Source: an uncultured Collinsella sp. (lineage in GTDB: Bacteria > Actinomycetota > Coriobacteriia > Coriobacteriales > Coriobacteriaceae). From it: DNA of 29,560 nt. Of this stretch, positions 15,284 to 22,006 are shown piece after piece (position 1 is the stretch's first letter; the number at the start of each line of letters is the position of its first letter). The position numbers and the translations under genes were made by a program. Location of the stretch: assembly GCA_900542235.1 (NCBI GenBank), contig UQNB01000022.1, forward strand, positions 1 to 29,560, given 5' to 3'. The notes below the pieces were generated by a model, which made no database searches, had not been told where the DNA came from, and saw only the letters and a program-made list of their open reading frames with translations.

Positions 15284-15501
15284 ATCTCGATTTGTAACAC
15301 CAGGCCAGCGAAAAAGGCTCTAACTGTTACAGATTTAGATGAATCGTTCGGCCGTCAGCTCAACGTCTTGATCTGTAACACCAGGCGGCATATTTGGTCT
15401 CTAACTGTTACAGATTGAGATGCAGCGTGGGCGGCCGGCACAATATCTTAATCTGTAACAACTGCAAGGCTCAACGGGCTCCAGGTGTTACAGATTGAGG
15501 C
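15284..15501. repeat. Tandem array of three 57-bp hairpins, about 80-bp period
   Basis: Units lie at 15284-15340, 15365-15421 and 15445-15501. Each has 16-nt arms (core ATCTGTAACA ... TGTTACAGAT) and a loop of exactly 25 nt. Loops 1 and 2 share CCAGGC at the start and TCTAAC at the end; loop 3 ends in CCAGG and reads like an inverted copy. Spacers are 24 and 23 bp and unrelated. The arms are imperfect in unit 1. No reading frame or known RNA motif was recognised. It lies between two convergent genes. Confidence 0.88.
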
Positions 15502-15530
15502 AAACGTCGGAATTGGTTCGCCGGCCAAGT

Positions 15531-15575
15531 CCCCGACCACCACAAAGGTGCCTGTCCCCATCGTGGTGGTCGGGG
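15531..15575 (-). repeat. GGGACAG-core hairpin (CCCCGACCACCAC arms)
   Basis: CCCCGACCACCAC (15531-15543) pairs with GTGGTGGTCGGGG (15563-15575), perfectly. On the - strand the loop reads GATGGGGACAGGCACCTTT, almost the terminator loop at 15200-15216 in inverted orientation. Confidence 0.8.
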
Positions 15576-15587
15576 CGGCCGATATAG

Positions 15588-15625
15588 AAAAAGTCCCCGC
15601 CGGGCGTGTGCTCGACGGGGACTTT
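15588..15625 (-). terminator. Intrinsic terminator after nfnB
   Basis: AAAGTCCCCG (15590-15599) pairs with CGGGGACTTT (15616-15625); on the - strand a TTTTT run follows. It lies 28 bp past the nfnB stop. Confidence 0.85.
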
Positions 15626-15653
15626 GCCGTTTGATGGCTAGCGCTGAGGGTGA

Positions 15654-17063
15654 TTACTCGCCCAGCAGGCTCTTGGTGATGGAGGCAGCGGCCTTCTTGC
15701 CGGCGCCCATCGCCAGAATGACCGTAGCGGCACCGGTGACGATGTCGCCGCCGGCCCAGATGCGGGGATCGGTGGTCTGGCCGGTCTCCTCGTCGGCGAC
15801 GATGTAGCCCCACTTGTTGAGCTCCATCTTGCCGCCGATCTTGGCAGCGAAGGGGTTGGCGTTGGTGCCGATAGCCGAGATCGCGACGTCGCAGGGAATC
15901 TCCTCGATGGCGCCCTCGATGGGCACCGGACGACGGCGGGCCGGCCCGGCGGGGCCGCCGCCGTCCGTCTTCTGGACCTTGACGGCGCACACGGAGCCGT
16001 CCTCGCCAGCGACAAACTCGAGCGGGGAGACGAGCGGCAGAACCTCGACGCCCTCGGCCTTGGCATGGTGCAGCTCGGCACGACGGCAGGGCATCTCGTC
16101 CTCGGTACGACGGTAGGCGATGATGGCGTGCTCGGCGCCCAAGCGCTTGGCGGTACGGACGGCGTCCATAGCCACGTTGCCGCCACCAAAGACAACGACG
16201 TTCTTGCCGTGCTTGGTGGGGGTGTCGTACTCGGGGAACTTGTTGGCCTTCATCAGGTTCACGCGGGTGAGGTACTCGTTCGCGAAGAAGACGTTGGGCA
16301 GGTTCTCGCCGGGGACGTTGAGGAACTTGGGCAGGCCAGCGCCGGTCGCCACATAGATGGCGTCGAAGCCCTGCTCGAACAGCTCCTCGGCCGTGGCCAT
16401 ATTGCCCACGACGGAGTTGTACTCAAACCTGACGCCCATGTCCTCCAGACCGTCAATCTCGCGCTTGACGACCGCCTTGGGCAGACGGAACTCGGGGATA
16501 CCGTAGACCAGCACGCCGCCGCCGGTAAAGAAGGCCTCAAAGACGGTGACGTCAAAACCGTTACGGGCGAGCTCGCCGGCGCAGGTGATGCCGGACGGGC
16601 CGGAGCCGACGACGGCGACCTTCTTGCCGTTCTTGGGAGCCATCTTGGGCGTGGAGGCGAGCTCGGGGCGGTCACCCAGGAAGCGCTCGAGCTGGCCGAT
16701 GGCCACGGGCTCGGACTTCTTACCACGGATGCACTTACCCTCGCACTGGTTCTCCTGCGGGCAGACGCGGCCGCAGATAGCGGGAAGCATGGAGTCCTCG
16801 CGGATAGTATCGAGGGCGCCGCCGAAGTCCTTCGCGCGGATCTGCTCGATAAAGCGGGGGATGTTGATGTTGACGGGGCAGCCCTCAACACAGAACGGCT
16901 TCTTGCAGTTGAGGCAGCGCTCGGCCTCGGCCAGCGCCATCTCCTCGGTGAAGCCCTTGTCGACGGGGCGGAAGTCGCAGGCGCGCTCGGCAGCCGGCTC
17001 CTCGTTATCGGGGGTGCGGGGCGACTTCATATCGGCAACGAAACGACCGTTAACTAGTGGCAT
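15654..17063 (-). CDS. nfnB: NADPH-side large subunit of NfnAB transhydrogenase (GltD/NfnB-like)
   Basis: With the next gene it forms NADH-dependent reduced ferredoxin:NADP+ oxidoreductase, an electron-bifurcating flavoenzyme of anaerobes. The 469-residue protein is of the glutamate-synthase-small-subunit family. Its N-terminus has two [4Fe-4S] sets: Cys50, 53, 58 and 62 (CLNCKKPFCVEGC) and Cys97, 101, 107 and 111 (CGRVCPQENQCEGKC). The first dinucleotide site is VVGSGPSG at 151-158, the second VVVFGGGNVAMDAVRTAKRLG. The C-terminus has IWAGGDIVTGAATVILAMGAGKKAA. The GltD family also includes true glutamate synthase beta subunits, but the adjacent NfnA-type gene argues for Nfn. The ATG overlaps the nfnA stop by 10 bp, implying coupled translation. 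Confidence 0.9.
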   Translation of the reverse strand: MPLVNGRFVADMKSPRTPDNEEPAAERACDFRPVDKGFTEEMALAEAERCLNCKKPFCVEGCPVNINIPRFIEQIRAKDFGGALDTIREDSMLPAICGRVCPQENQCEGKCIRGKKSEPVAIGQLERFLGDRPELASTPKMAPKNGKKVAVVGSGPSGITCAGELARNGFDVTVFEAFFTGGGVLVYGIPEFRLPKAVVKREIDGLEDMGVRFEYNSVVGNMATAEELFEQGFDAIYVATGAGLPKFLNVPGENLPNVFFANEYLTRVNLMKANKFPEYDTPTKHGKNVVVFGGGNVAMDAVRTAKRLGAEHAIIAYRRTEDEMPCRRAELHHAKAEGVEVLPLVSPLEFVAGEDGSVCAVKVQKTDGGGPAGPARRRPVPIEGAIEEIPCDVAISAIGTNANPFAAKIGGKMELNKWGYIVADEETGQTTDPRIWAGGDIVTGAATVILAMGAGKKAAASITKSLLGE

Positions 17064-17893
17064 GCGCAGCTCTTTTCCTCATAGGCCTTGAGGGACTCGC
17101 CCTCTTCGGAACGGTAAGCGGCCTGGCGGGCACGAAGGTCATCCCAGTCGACCAGGGTGGCATCGAAGTCGGGGCCGTCGACGCAAGCGAACTTGGTCAC
17201 GCCGCCCACCTCGACGCGGCAGCAGCCGCACATACCGGTGCCGTCAACCATGATGGGGTTGAGGGACGCGGTGATGGGGGTGTCGTACTTCTGGGCGGTG
17301 AGGGTCGAGAACTTCATCATCGGAACGGGGCCGACGCAGAAGACCTGGCTCACGGCCTTGTCCTGCAGCAGGCGCTCCAGCGGAGCGGTGACAACGCCCT
17401 GCTCGCCGTAGGAGCCGTCGTCAGTGGTGATGTGGATGTGGTCCTCGTCGAGGAGCTCGCGGAACTGGTCCTCCATGAGCAGGAGGTCCTTGGTGCGGGC
17501 GCCCATGATGGCGTGCACCTCGTGGCCGGTCTCGACCAGGTGCTTGGCGACCGGGAAGGCAATTGCCAGGCCGACGCCGCCGCCAATGACGGCGCAGGGG
17601 CCCTCAGCCATCTCGGTGGGAACGCCCAGCGGGCCCACGACGTCGCGCAGCGACTCGCCGGCCTCGTAGGTGGAAAGCATCTCGGTGGTCTTGCCGATCA
17701 CCATGAAGATGAACTCGACCCAGCCCTCGTCACCGTTCCAGCCGGCCAGGGTAAACGGGACGCGCTCGCCCGTCTCGTTGGCGCGAACCATGAGGAACTG
17801 TCCAGCGTGCGCATGTTTGGCGATAGCGGGCGCCTCGATGCGGAACTTGAACACCTTCTCCGAGAACTGCGTCTTCTCCAGGATCTTATACAT
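17054..17893 (-). CDS. nfnA: Ferredoxin-NADP+ reductase-type small subunit NfnA
   Basis: The 279-residue protein is of the dihydroorotate dehydrogenase electron-transfer subunit/NfnA family, binding FAD, NAD(H) and a [2Fe-2S] cluster. Landmarks are the FAD-binding barrel with GQFLMVRANETGERVPFTLAGW, the NAD-binding domain with AVIGGGVGLAIAFPVAKHL, and VFCVGPVPMMKF. The C-terminal cluster ligands are Cys222, Cys224 or Cys225 and Cys237 in GTGMCGCCRVEVGG...FACVDGPDFDA. The - strand ATG is preceded by AGAGAGGGG. It leads the operon, with nfnB overlapping its end. A -10-like TATAAT lies 106 bp upstream. Confidence 0.92.
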   Translation of the reverse strand: MYKILEKTQFSEKVFKFRIEAPAIAKHAHAGQFLMVRANETGERVPFTLAGWNGDEGWVEFIFMVIGKTTEMLSTYEAGESLRDVVGPLGVPTEMAEGPCAVIGGGVGLAIAFPVAKHLVETGHEVHAIMGARTKDLLLMEDQFRELLDEDHIHITTDDGSYGEQGVVTAPLERLLQDKAVSQVFCVGPVPMMKFSTLTAQKYDTPITASLNPIMVDGTGMCGCCRVEVGGVTKFACVDGPDFDATLVDWDDLRARQAAYRSEEGESLKAYEEKSCACH

Positions 17894-17998
17894 AGAACCC
17901 CTCTCTTGTTAGGGCTGCCGAACCGTGCCTCCACGGAAATGGACGGTAGCCCGAATAAAACCGTACGCGCACAGGCGATGTGCAGACATACGGTGCAA

Positions 17999-18004
17999 AT
18001 TATA
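17999..18004 (-). promoter_or_regulatory. Candidate nfnA promoter -10 box (TATAAT)
   Basis: An exact TATAAT is read on the - strand about 106 bp upstream of the nfnA start; no clear -35. The rest of 17894-18268 holds three hairpins described separately. Confidence 0.35.
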
Positions 18005-18070
18005 CCCTCATGGACATGCTGTTTATGTGTCTCTTCGGCGGTTGGGAAAAGGGTTTATCCCGTCTGGCCT

Positions 18071-18118
18071 GCCAAAAAGGGACAGGTTTATTTTGGCCCG
18101 TTTTATCAGGCAAAACGG
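18071..18118. repeat. Two abutting hairpins, one with GGGACAGGTTTATTTTGG core
   Basis: GCCAAAA (18071-18077) pairs with TTTTGGC (18091-18097) around AGGGACAGGTTTA; then CCGTTTT (18098-18104) pairs with AAAACGG (18112-18118). The first shares its loop with the purF and pth stop-codon elements. Confidence 0.7.
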
Positions 18119-18119
18119 C

Positions 18120-18162
18120 AAAGGGGACCGGCCTCGCGCTTTGGTGAGGCCGGTCCCCTTTT
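18120..18162 (-). terminator. Intrinsic terminator downstream of pth
   Basis: Arms 18120-18135 and 18146-18161 are exact 16-bp complements (AAAGGGGACCGGCCTC) around a 10-nt loop, bounded by A and T runs. It probably stops pth transcription before nfnA; it could work in both directions. Confidence 0.8.
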
Positions 18163-18229
18163 GAGGCATTGCATATGTATGGCGGCGTGGGATTTATTGC
18201 GGAGCCGCCACTGTGGCGTTTCCGCAGAT

Positions 18230-18271
18230 AAAACCTGCCAAAATAAACCTGTCCCTAAATGGTGGGTTTTA
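18230..18271 (-). repeat. GGGACAG-core hairpin fused to the pth stop codon
   Basis: On the - strand it starts with the TAA stop of pth, continuing TAAAACCCACCA, then GGGACAGGTTTATTTTGG, and ends GCAGGTTTT. It matches the purF-stop element at 5770-5811 in sequence, orientation to the gene and position on the stop codon. Confidence 0.85.
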
Positions 18272-18898
18272 GTGCTTGCCGTTGGCGGAAGCGGCGCCGT
18301 TTACGTGATCGCGGGCGTAGATTACGCCGTGGACGATGGCCAGACCGGCGGCATCTGCGGCGCGGGCGCAGGTGTCTTGGAAGTCCTCGGCTTCGCGGGC
18401 GCGCAGCTGCTTGAGTACGTAGTCTGCCACGGCCATCTTGCCGGGAGGGTTGCCGATGCCGGTGCGGATGCGGCTGAAGTCGCGACTGCCCATCTTGTCG
18501 ATGATGGAGCGCAGGCCGTTGTGACCGGCATGGCCTCCGCCCACCTTGACGCGCACGTCACCGGCGGGAATGTCGAGCTCGTCGTGAATCACGAGCAGCT
18601 CCTCGGCCTTGATCTTGTACTCGCGGCAGAGCTTGGAGATGGGGCCACCCGAGGTATTCATATACGACTGCGGCTTGACCAGCACAATCTGGCGCTTGCC
18701 GCCCTCTTCCTCGGGATCGTTGATGTTGATGAGCGCGACCTCGGCGCCTGCTTGGTTTTTCCAGTACGTGACGCCGGCCTGACGGGCCAGCTCGTCAATC
18801 GCCTTAAAGCCGGCGTTGTGGCGGGTCTCGGCATATTCCTCGCCCGGGTTGCCAAGCCCGGCAACCATGCGAATCTTAAGCGGCTGTGCAGCTGCCAT
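18269..18898 (-). CDS. pth: Peptidyl-tRNA hydrolase
   Basis: Pth releases peptides from stalled peptidyl-tRNA, recycling tRNA. The 209-residue protein has the family blocks: MVAGLGNPGEEYAETRHNAGF with Asn17 and the catalytic His27, QSYMNTSGG with Asn81, VIHDELDIPAGDVRVK with Asp106, and GGHAGHNGLRSI with Asn127, then GSRDFSRIRTGIGNPPG. The start is the second ATG of an ATGAACATG pair; AAAGG lies 6 nt before it, while the first ATG abuts the ribosome site. Longer in-frame extensions are not credible. The stop codon overlaps a repeat element. Length is a little over the usual 190. Confidence 0.95.
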   Translation of the reverse strand: MAAAQPLKIRMVAGLGNPGEEYAETRHNAGFKAIDELARQAGVTYWKNQAGAEVALININDPEEEGGKRQIVLVKPQSYMNTSGGPISKLCREYKIKAEELLVIHDELDIPAGDVRVKVGGGHAGHNGLRSIIDKMGSRDFSRIRTGIGNPPGKMAVADYVLKQLRAREAEDFQDTCARAADAAGLAIVHGVIYARDHVNGAASANGKH

Positions 18899-19012
18899 GT
18901 TCATCCTTTCGTTGATTTGTCGCCTGCTATGGTGAGCGACCCTGTTGCCGCTGTCAAATGGAGGGCAATTGAGGTTGTTTGGGGGCGTTTGGACGGCCGT
19001 CAAAATCCGAGG

Positions 19013-19216
19013 TGGACAGTTAATTCAGATACGTATAAGTTCTGAGGACTCGAAGTGCTTATTTCGATGCCGATACGTTGTTTTGGAGCTTTAGTTAGTC
19101 CATATGACGCTGTTTTGAAGTCTACCCTGCCTTCAAATAGGGCGAATGGCATAGAGATAACTGCAAAACAGTCTAATTCAATGTGTCCATTTATACGTAT
19201 TTGAACTAACTGTCCA
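19013..19216. repeat. 204-bp terminal-inverted-repeat element, copy B
   Basis: Ends TGGACAGTT-AA-TTCAGATACGTAT and its complement (two or three mismatches) match copies A and C. The interior is AT-richer than the surroundings and does not align with the others by eye, apart from a short block (ATGCC..TCGCCC on the - strand). The rest of 18899-19249 has no gene. It lies 33 bp past the 3' end of the nuclease-like gene. Confidence 0.85.
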
Positions 19217-19249
19217 GCCCTGCTCGACGGCGCACGGGTGATTCGCCGT

Positions 19250-20377
19250 TTAGACCGGCGCAAGGCCGATTCCGGCCCGCAGAGCGTTGAGCCAAGCGGC
19301 CTGACGTTTGCGATAACCCTTGATGCGATAGCGGAACCGAACCCCAGCAAGTCGATGCATCGTCTGGGCGAAGGCTTCGAGCGCAACAAGGTCTTTCATT
19401 TGGTCGCGATTGATAACCAGGACGTGGATACCCATGGCTTTAAGGCCATTGTTGCGATTGCCATCGTGGATGCGAGCATTTTGAAGCTCATGCCCAATTC
19501 CGTTGTATTCGTTGTCGACTCCTGCGGCTGGGCAATATAAGTCGCAGATGGCATAGGGGATGCCGGAGGACATGTTGACCGCAAGAGTGTCGAAGTCGAT
19601 TCGATGGTTGAGTAGCAGGCCTCCCATGGGCAGGCTGCAGCATCCGAATCCGCCAAAGCGCATGGGCGCTCCGAGAACGGCAAACATTAGGGATTCGGCT
19701 GGGGATGCAGATCCGGGTCGGGCGAGATTGACTGCCGTGCGAAACGAGGCGTAGGAGCTACTTTTGGCGAAGCGCGCGACCGCCTCAAGCTCTTCGATAG
19801 TTGTGGCAGGCTCGCATTTGTAGTGCGCCTGTTCGTAGCGGGTTTCGTTCTGCTGTTCGGCCGCCGACTGGTCGCCCCGGCAATCGAGGTCGTCCATCGC
19901 TTCGTAGCCATCGCCCTTGGGCCAAATGTCGTCATAGGCAATGGGGTATGTTGCCCCGGGAGGAAGGGAGTAGGTTCCGAGCAGTTCCATGAGAAGCATC
20001 AAGGTTTTGGCGACTGATTCATTTTTGGAACAAAGCATGGCTGTCATGGCAGGAGACGTTGCGTAGATGTCGGCCTCGACGTGCATAATTGCACCTTCAG
20101 GAAGCGGAGCGGAGAGAATATGCTGAAGAAGTCGCTTGTCGGGGCGTCTGTTGTCTTCGTTTGAAACGAGAAGATCGAGCAGTTCGGAATCATCTTCATT
20201 CCAGGCGTCGAGTATCGAAAGTGCGCCAAAGTCTATCGCGTCATTATTGGGAATGCAGCTAGCCAAGGCCTGTGCTTGCTGTTCACTATCAACGGAGTCC
20301 CAGGGTAGGGCAGAGTACGCCCGTCGTGCGCGACGAATTGCGCGGAGGGCGGAGAGATGTGAAATCACGGTTGTCAT
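19250..20377 (-). CDS. Uncharacterised protein with DUF559/Vsr-like endonuclease C-terminus
   Basis: The 375-residue protein is not one I can name. Residues about 275-350 look like the restriction-endonuclease fold seen in DUF559 and Vsr proteins: YAICDLYCP, then NEYNGIGHELQNARIHDGNRNNGLKAMGIHVLVI, giving a candidate acid (CDLY), EY-G and an Arg/Asn-rich helix. The central part (about 90-140) has SPAMTAMLCSKNESVAKTLMLLMELLGTYSLPP, and a later FAVLGAPMRFGGFGCCSLPMGGLLLNHRIDFD precedes the nuclease part. The N-terminus (HLSALRAIRRARRAYSALP) is basic and helical. Its codons are richer in A/T than its neighbours, suggesting transfer. No ribosome site is visible before the ATG, so it may be leaderless. 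It is bracketed by the 203-bp elements B and C. A defence role is possible but unproven. Confidence 0.7.
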   Translation of the reverse strand: MTTVISHLSALRAIRRARRAYSALPWDSVDSEQQAQALASCIPNNDAIDFGALSILDAWNEDDSELLDLLVSNEDNRRPDKRLLQHILSAPLPEGAIMHVEADIYATSPAMTAMLCSKNESVAKTLMLLMELLGTYSLPPGATYPIAYDDIWPKGDGYEAMDDLDCRGDQSAAEQQNETRYEQAHYKCEPATTIEELEAVARFAKSSSYASFRTAVNLARPGSASPAESLMFAVLGAPMRFGGFGCCSLPMGGLLLNHRIDFDTLAVNMSSGIPYAICDLYCPAAGVDNEYNGIGHELQNARIHDGNRNNGLKAMGIHVLVINRDQMKDLVALEAFAQTMHRLAGVRFRYRIKGYRKRQAAWLNALRAGIGLAPV

Positions 20378-20540
20378 AGCTATAACGTACTAAGTTGGCG
20401 GCAGAATGCGACCGCCATACCGTTCTTTTCGCTCAGCGGGGTGCTGCGCGCCATGAACGGCTGGGTGTTATGAAATCGATGGAATCGATTGAGGGGATTG
20501 CAGAAAATTGAGCTCTGTCGCGAAGGTTGACGATAGCTAC

Positions 20541-20743
20541 TGGACAGTTAGTTCAGATACGTATAAGGCGGCGGGCGTTCGAGGCGTTTCTAAGGGCCTT
20601 CGAGAGCGATTTGAGGGTAAATATGCGGCGGTTGTACTCGAAAACGATGAGCTTTGGGCGGCATGGCATCCGTCGGGGAGCTCAGAAGGCTCCGAACGGC
20701 CCTTTGGGGCTTTAAAAAAATACGTATCTGAACTAATTGTCCA
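20541..20743. repeat. 203-bp terminal-inverted-repeat element, copy C
   Basis: Ends TGGACAGTT-A-GTTCAGATACGTAT and its complement (one mismatch) match copies A and B, and the length equals copy A. The interior is GC-rich and different. Of the 452 bp between the nuclease gene and prs, the remainder holds only the prs terminator. Open frames across it are attributed to GC content. Confidence 0.85.
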
Positions 20744-20764
20744 GGGAAGGTTGGCGAGGGATAG

Positions 20765-20796
20765 AAAAAGGGTCGGAAGCGAGCTTCCGACCCTTT
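20765..20796 (-). terminator. Intrinsic terminator after prs
   Basis: AAAGGGTCGGAAG and CTTCCGACCCTTT pair perfectly around CGAG; on the - strand TTTTT follows. It ends prs 34 bp past its stop and lies 22 bp from element C. Confidence 0.9.
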
Positions 20797-20829
20797 AAAA
20801 GCATCAAAGATGATGCGATGCACGTTGGA

Positions 20830-21816
20830 TTACAGCGCGAAGTCGCCGCCGACGAGCGTGGAGACGGGCTCCTCGTGGTAAACGGCGGAAATGGCCTGGG
20901 CGAACTCCTCGGCGACCGAGATGGTCTTGATCTTGCCGCCGACCTCGACGGGGATGGCGTCGGTGACGACGCACTCGACGATGGGGGCGTCGTTCAGGCG
21001 CTCGATGGCCGGACCGGAGAAGATGCCGTGGGTGGCGCACACGTAGATGTCGCCGGCGCCCATGGCCTTGAGCTCCTTGACGTTGGCGCACAGGGTGCCA
21101 GCGGTGTCGATCATGTCATCGTTGATGATGCAGGTCTTGCCCTTGATGTCACCGATGATGCCCATGACCTCGGCGGCGTTGTGGCGCGGACGGCCCTTGT
21201 GGGCGATGGCCAGGTCGCAGCCGAGCATGTCGGACAGCTTCTTGGCGGCCTTGGCGCGACCCACGTCGGGGGAGACGACAACCAGGTTGTCGGTGTCGAA
21301 GTGCATGTCGTTGTAGTACTGGCCAAACAGCGGCAGCGCGGACAGGTGGTTAACCGGGATATCGAAGAAGCCCTGAATCTGGCCCTGGTGCAGGTCGAGG
21401 GTGATGATGCGGTTGACGCCGGCGCGCTCGAGCAGGTTGGCGACGAGGCGGGCGGTGATGGGCTCGCGCGGGCCGGCCTTGCGGTCCTGGCGGGCATAGC
21501 CGTAGTGGGTGATAACGGCGGTGATGGAGCGGGCGGATGCGCGCTTGGCAGCGTCGGTGGCGATGAGCAGCTCCATGAGCATGTCGTTGACGTTGCCGCC
21601 GGCCACGGACTGAATCAGGAAGACGTCGGCGCCGCGGACGGTCTCGTCGTAGCGGGCGTAAATCTCACCGTTGGCGAACTGCTTTAGCGTAAGGCCCGAA
21701 AGCTCGACCCCAAGGTACTCAGCGATCTTCTGAGCGAGGGGACGGTTGGAGGAACCGGAATACACGCGGATGGACTTGCGCATATTCTCCGACTTCTCGG
21801 GATCATTAATCGGCAT
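20830..21816 (-). CDS. prs: Ribose-phosphate pyrophosphokinase
   Basis: The enzyme makes PRPP from ribose 5-phosphate and ATP, feeding PurF, pyrimidine, His and Trp synthesis. The 328-residue sequence covers the class I family: SIRVYSGSSNRPLAQKIAEYLGVELSGLTLKQFANGEIYARYDE, then GADVFLIQS, HYGYARQDRK, GVNRIITLDLHQGQIQGFFDIPVNHL, and the PRPP loop NDDMIDTAGTL. GIGDI-like and MGIIGDIKGKTCII segments are intact. The - strand ATG is preceded by AAAGGAGAAGGG. A -10-like TACAAT (- strand) lies at 21861-21866. glmU lies upstream in the same orientation, with a terminator between, so they are not a simple operon. Confidence 0.97.
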   Translation of the reverse strand: MPINDPEKSENMRKSIRVYSGSSNRPLAQKIAEYLGVELSGLTLKQFANGEIYARYDETVRGADVFLIQSVAGGNVNDMLMELLIATDAAKRASARSITAVITHYGYARQDRKAGPREPITARLVANLLERAGVNRIITLDLHQGQIQGFFDIPVNHLSALPLFGQYYNDMHFDTDNLVVVSPDVGRAKAAKKLSDMLGCDLAIAHKGRPRHNAAEVMGIIGDIKGKTCIINDDMIDTAGTLCANVKELKAMGAGDIYVCATHGIFSGPAIERLNDAPIVECVVTDAIPVEVGGKIKTISVAEEFAQAISAVYHEEPVSTLVGGDFAL

Positions 21817-21860
21817 TACCCTTCTCCTTTATATCGAATGCCATATAGATGCCTTTTTGC

Positions 21861-21866
21861 ATTGTA
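21861..21866 (-). promoter_or_regulatory. Candidate prs promoter -10 box (TACAAT)
   Basis: TACAAT on the - strand, about 45 bp before the prs start; no convincing -35. Confidence 0.4.
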
Positions 21867-21957
21867 ACCGCGCGACGGGGCTTATCGGGTCTTGATAACG
21901 TCTTTACCGTCAACGGACACGAACCGACCACTCATCCGGCCGCGCAGGTCAGCATAG

Positions 21958-21991
21958 AAAAAGGAGCCGCCCCCATGGAACAGCTCCTTTT
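21958..21991 (-). terminator. Intrinsic terminator after glmU
   Basis: AAAAGGAGC (21959-21967) pairs with GCTCCTTTT (21983-21991); on the - strand a TTTTT run follows. It sits 16 bp beyond the glmU stop, between glmU and prs. Confidence 0.85.
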
Positions 21992-22006
21992 GTGCTTGGT
22001 AAAACG

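Noticed and set aside
15284..15501. CRISPR array
   Set aside because: The units are hairpins with inverted arms and 25-nt loops, only three in number, and loop 3 is inverted; no cas gene is present.
17057..19045. 662-residue antisense open frame opposite nfnA and pth
   Set aside because: Spans two genes and three hairpins; no recognisable domain.
19013..20743. Composite transposon with target duplication
   Set aside because: No clear duplication flanks B or C and no transposase is present, so only a composite-like layout is claimed.
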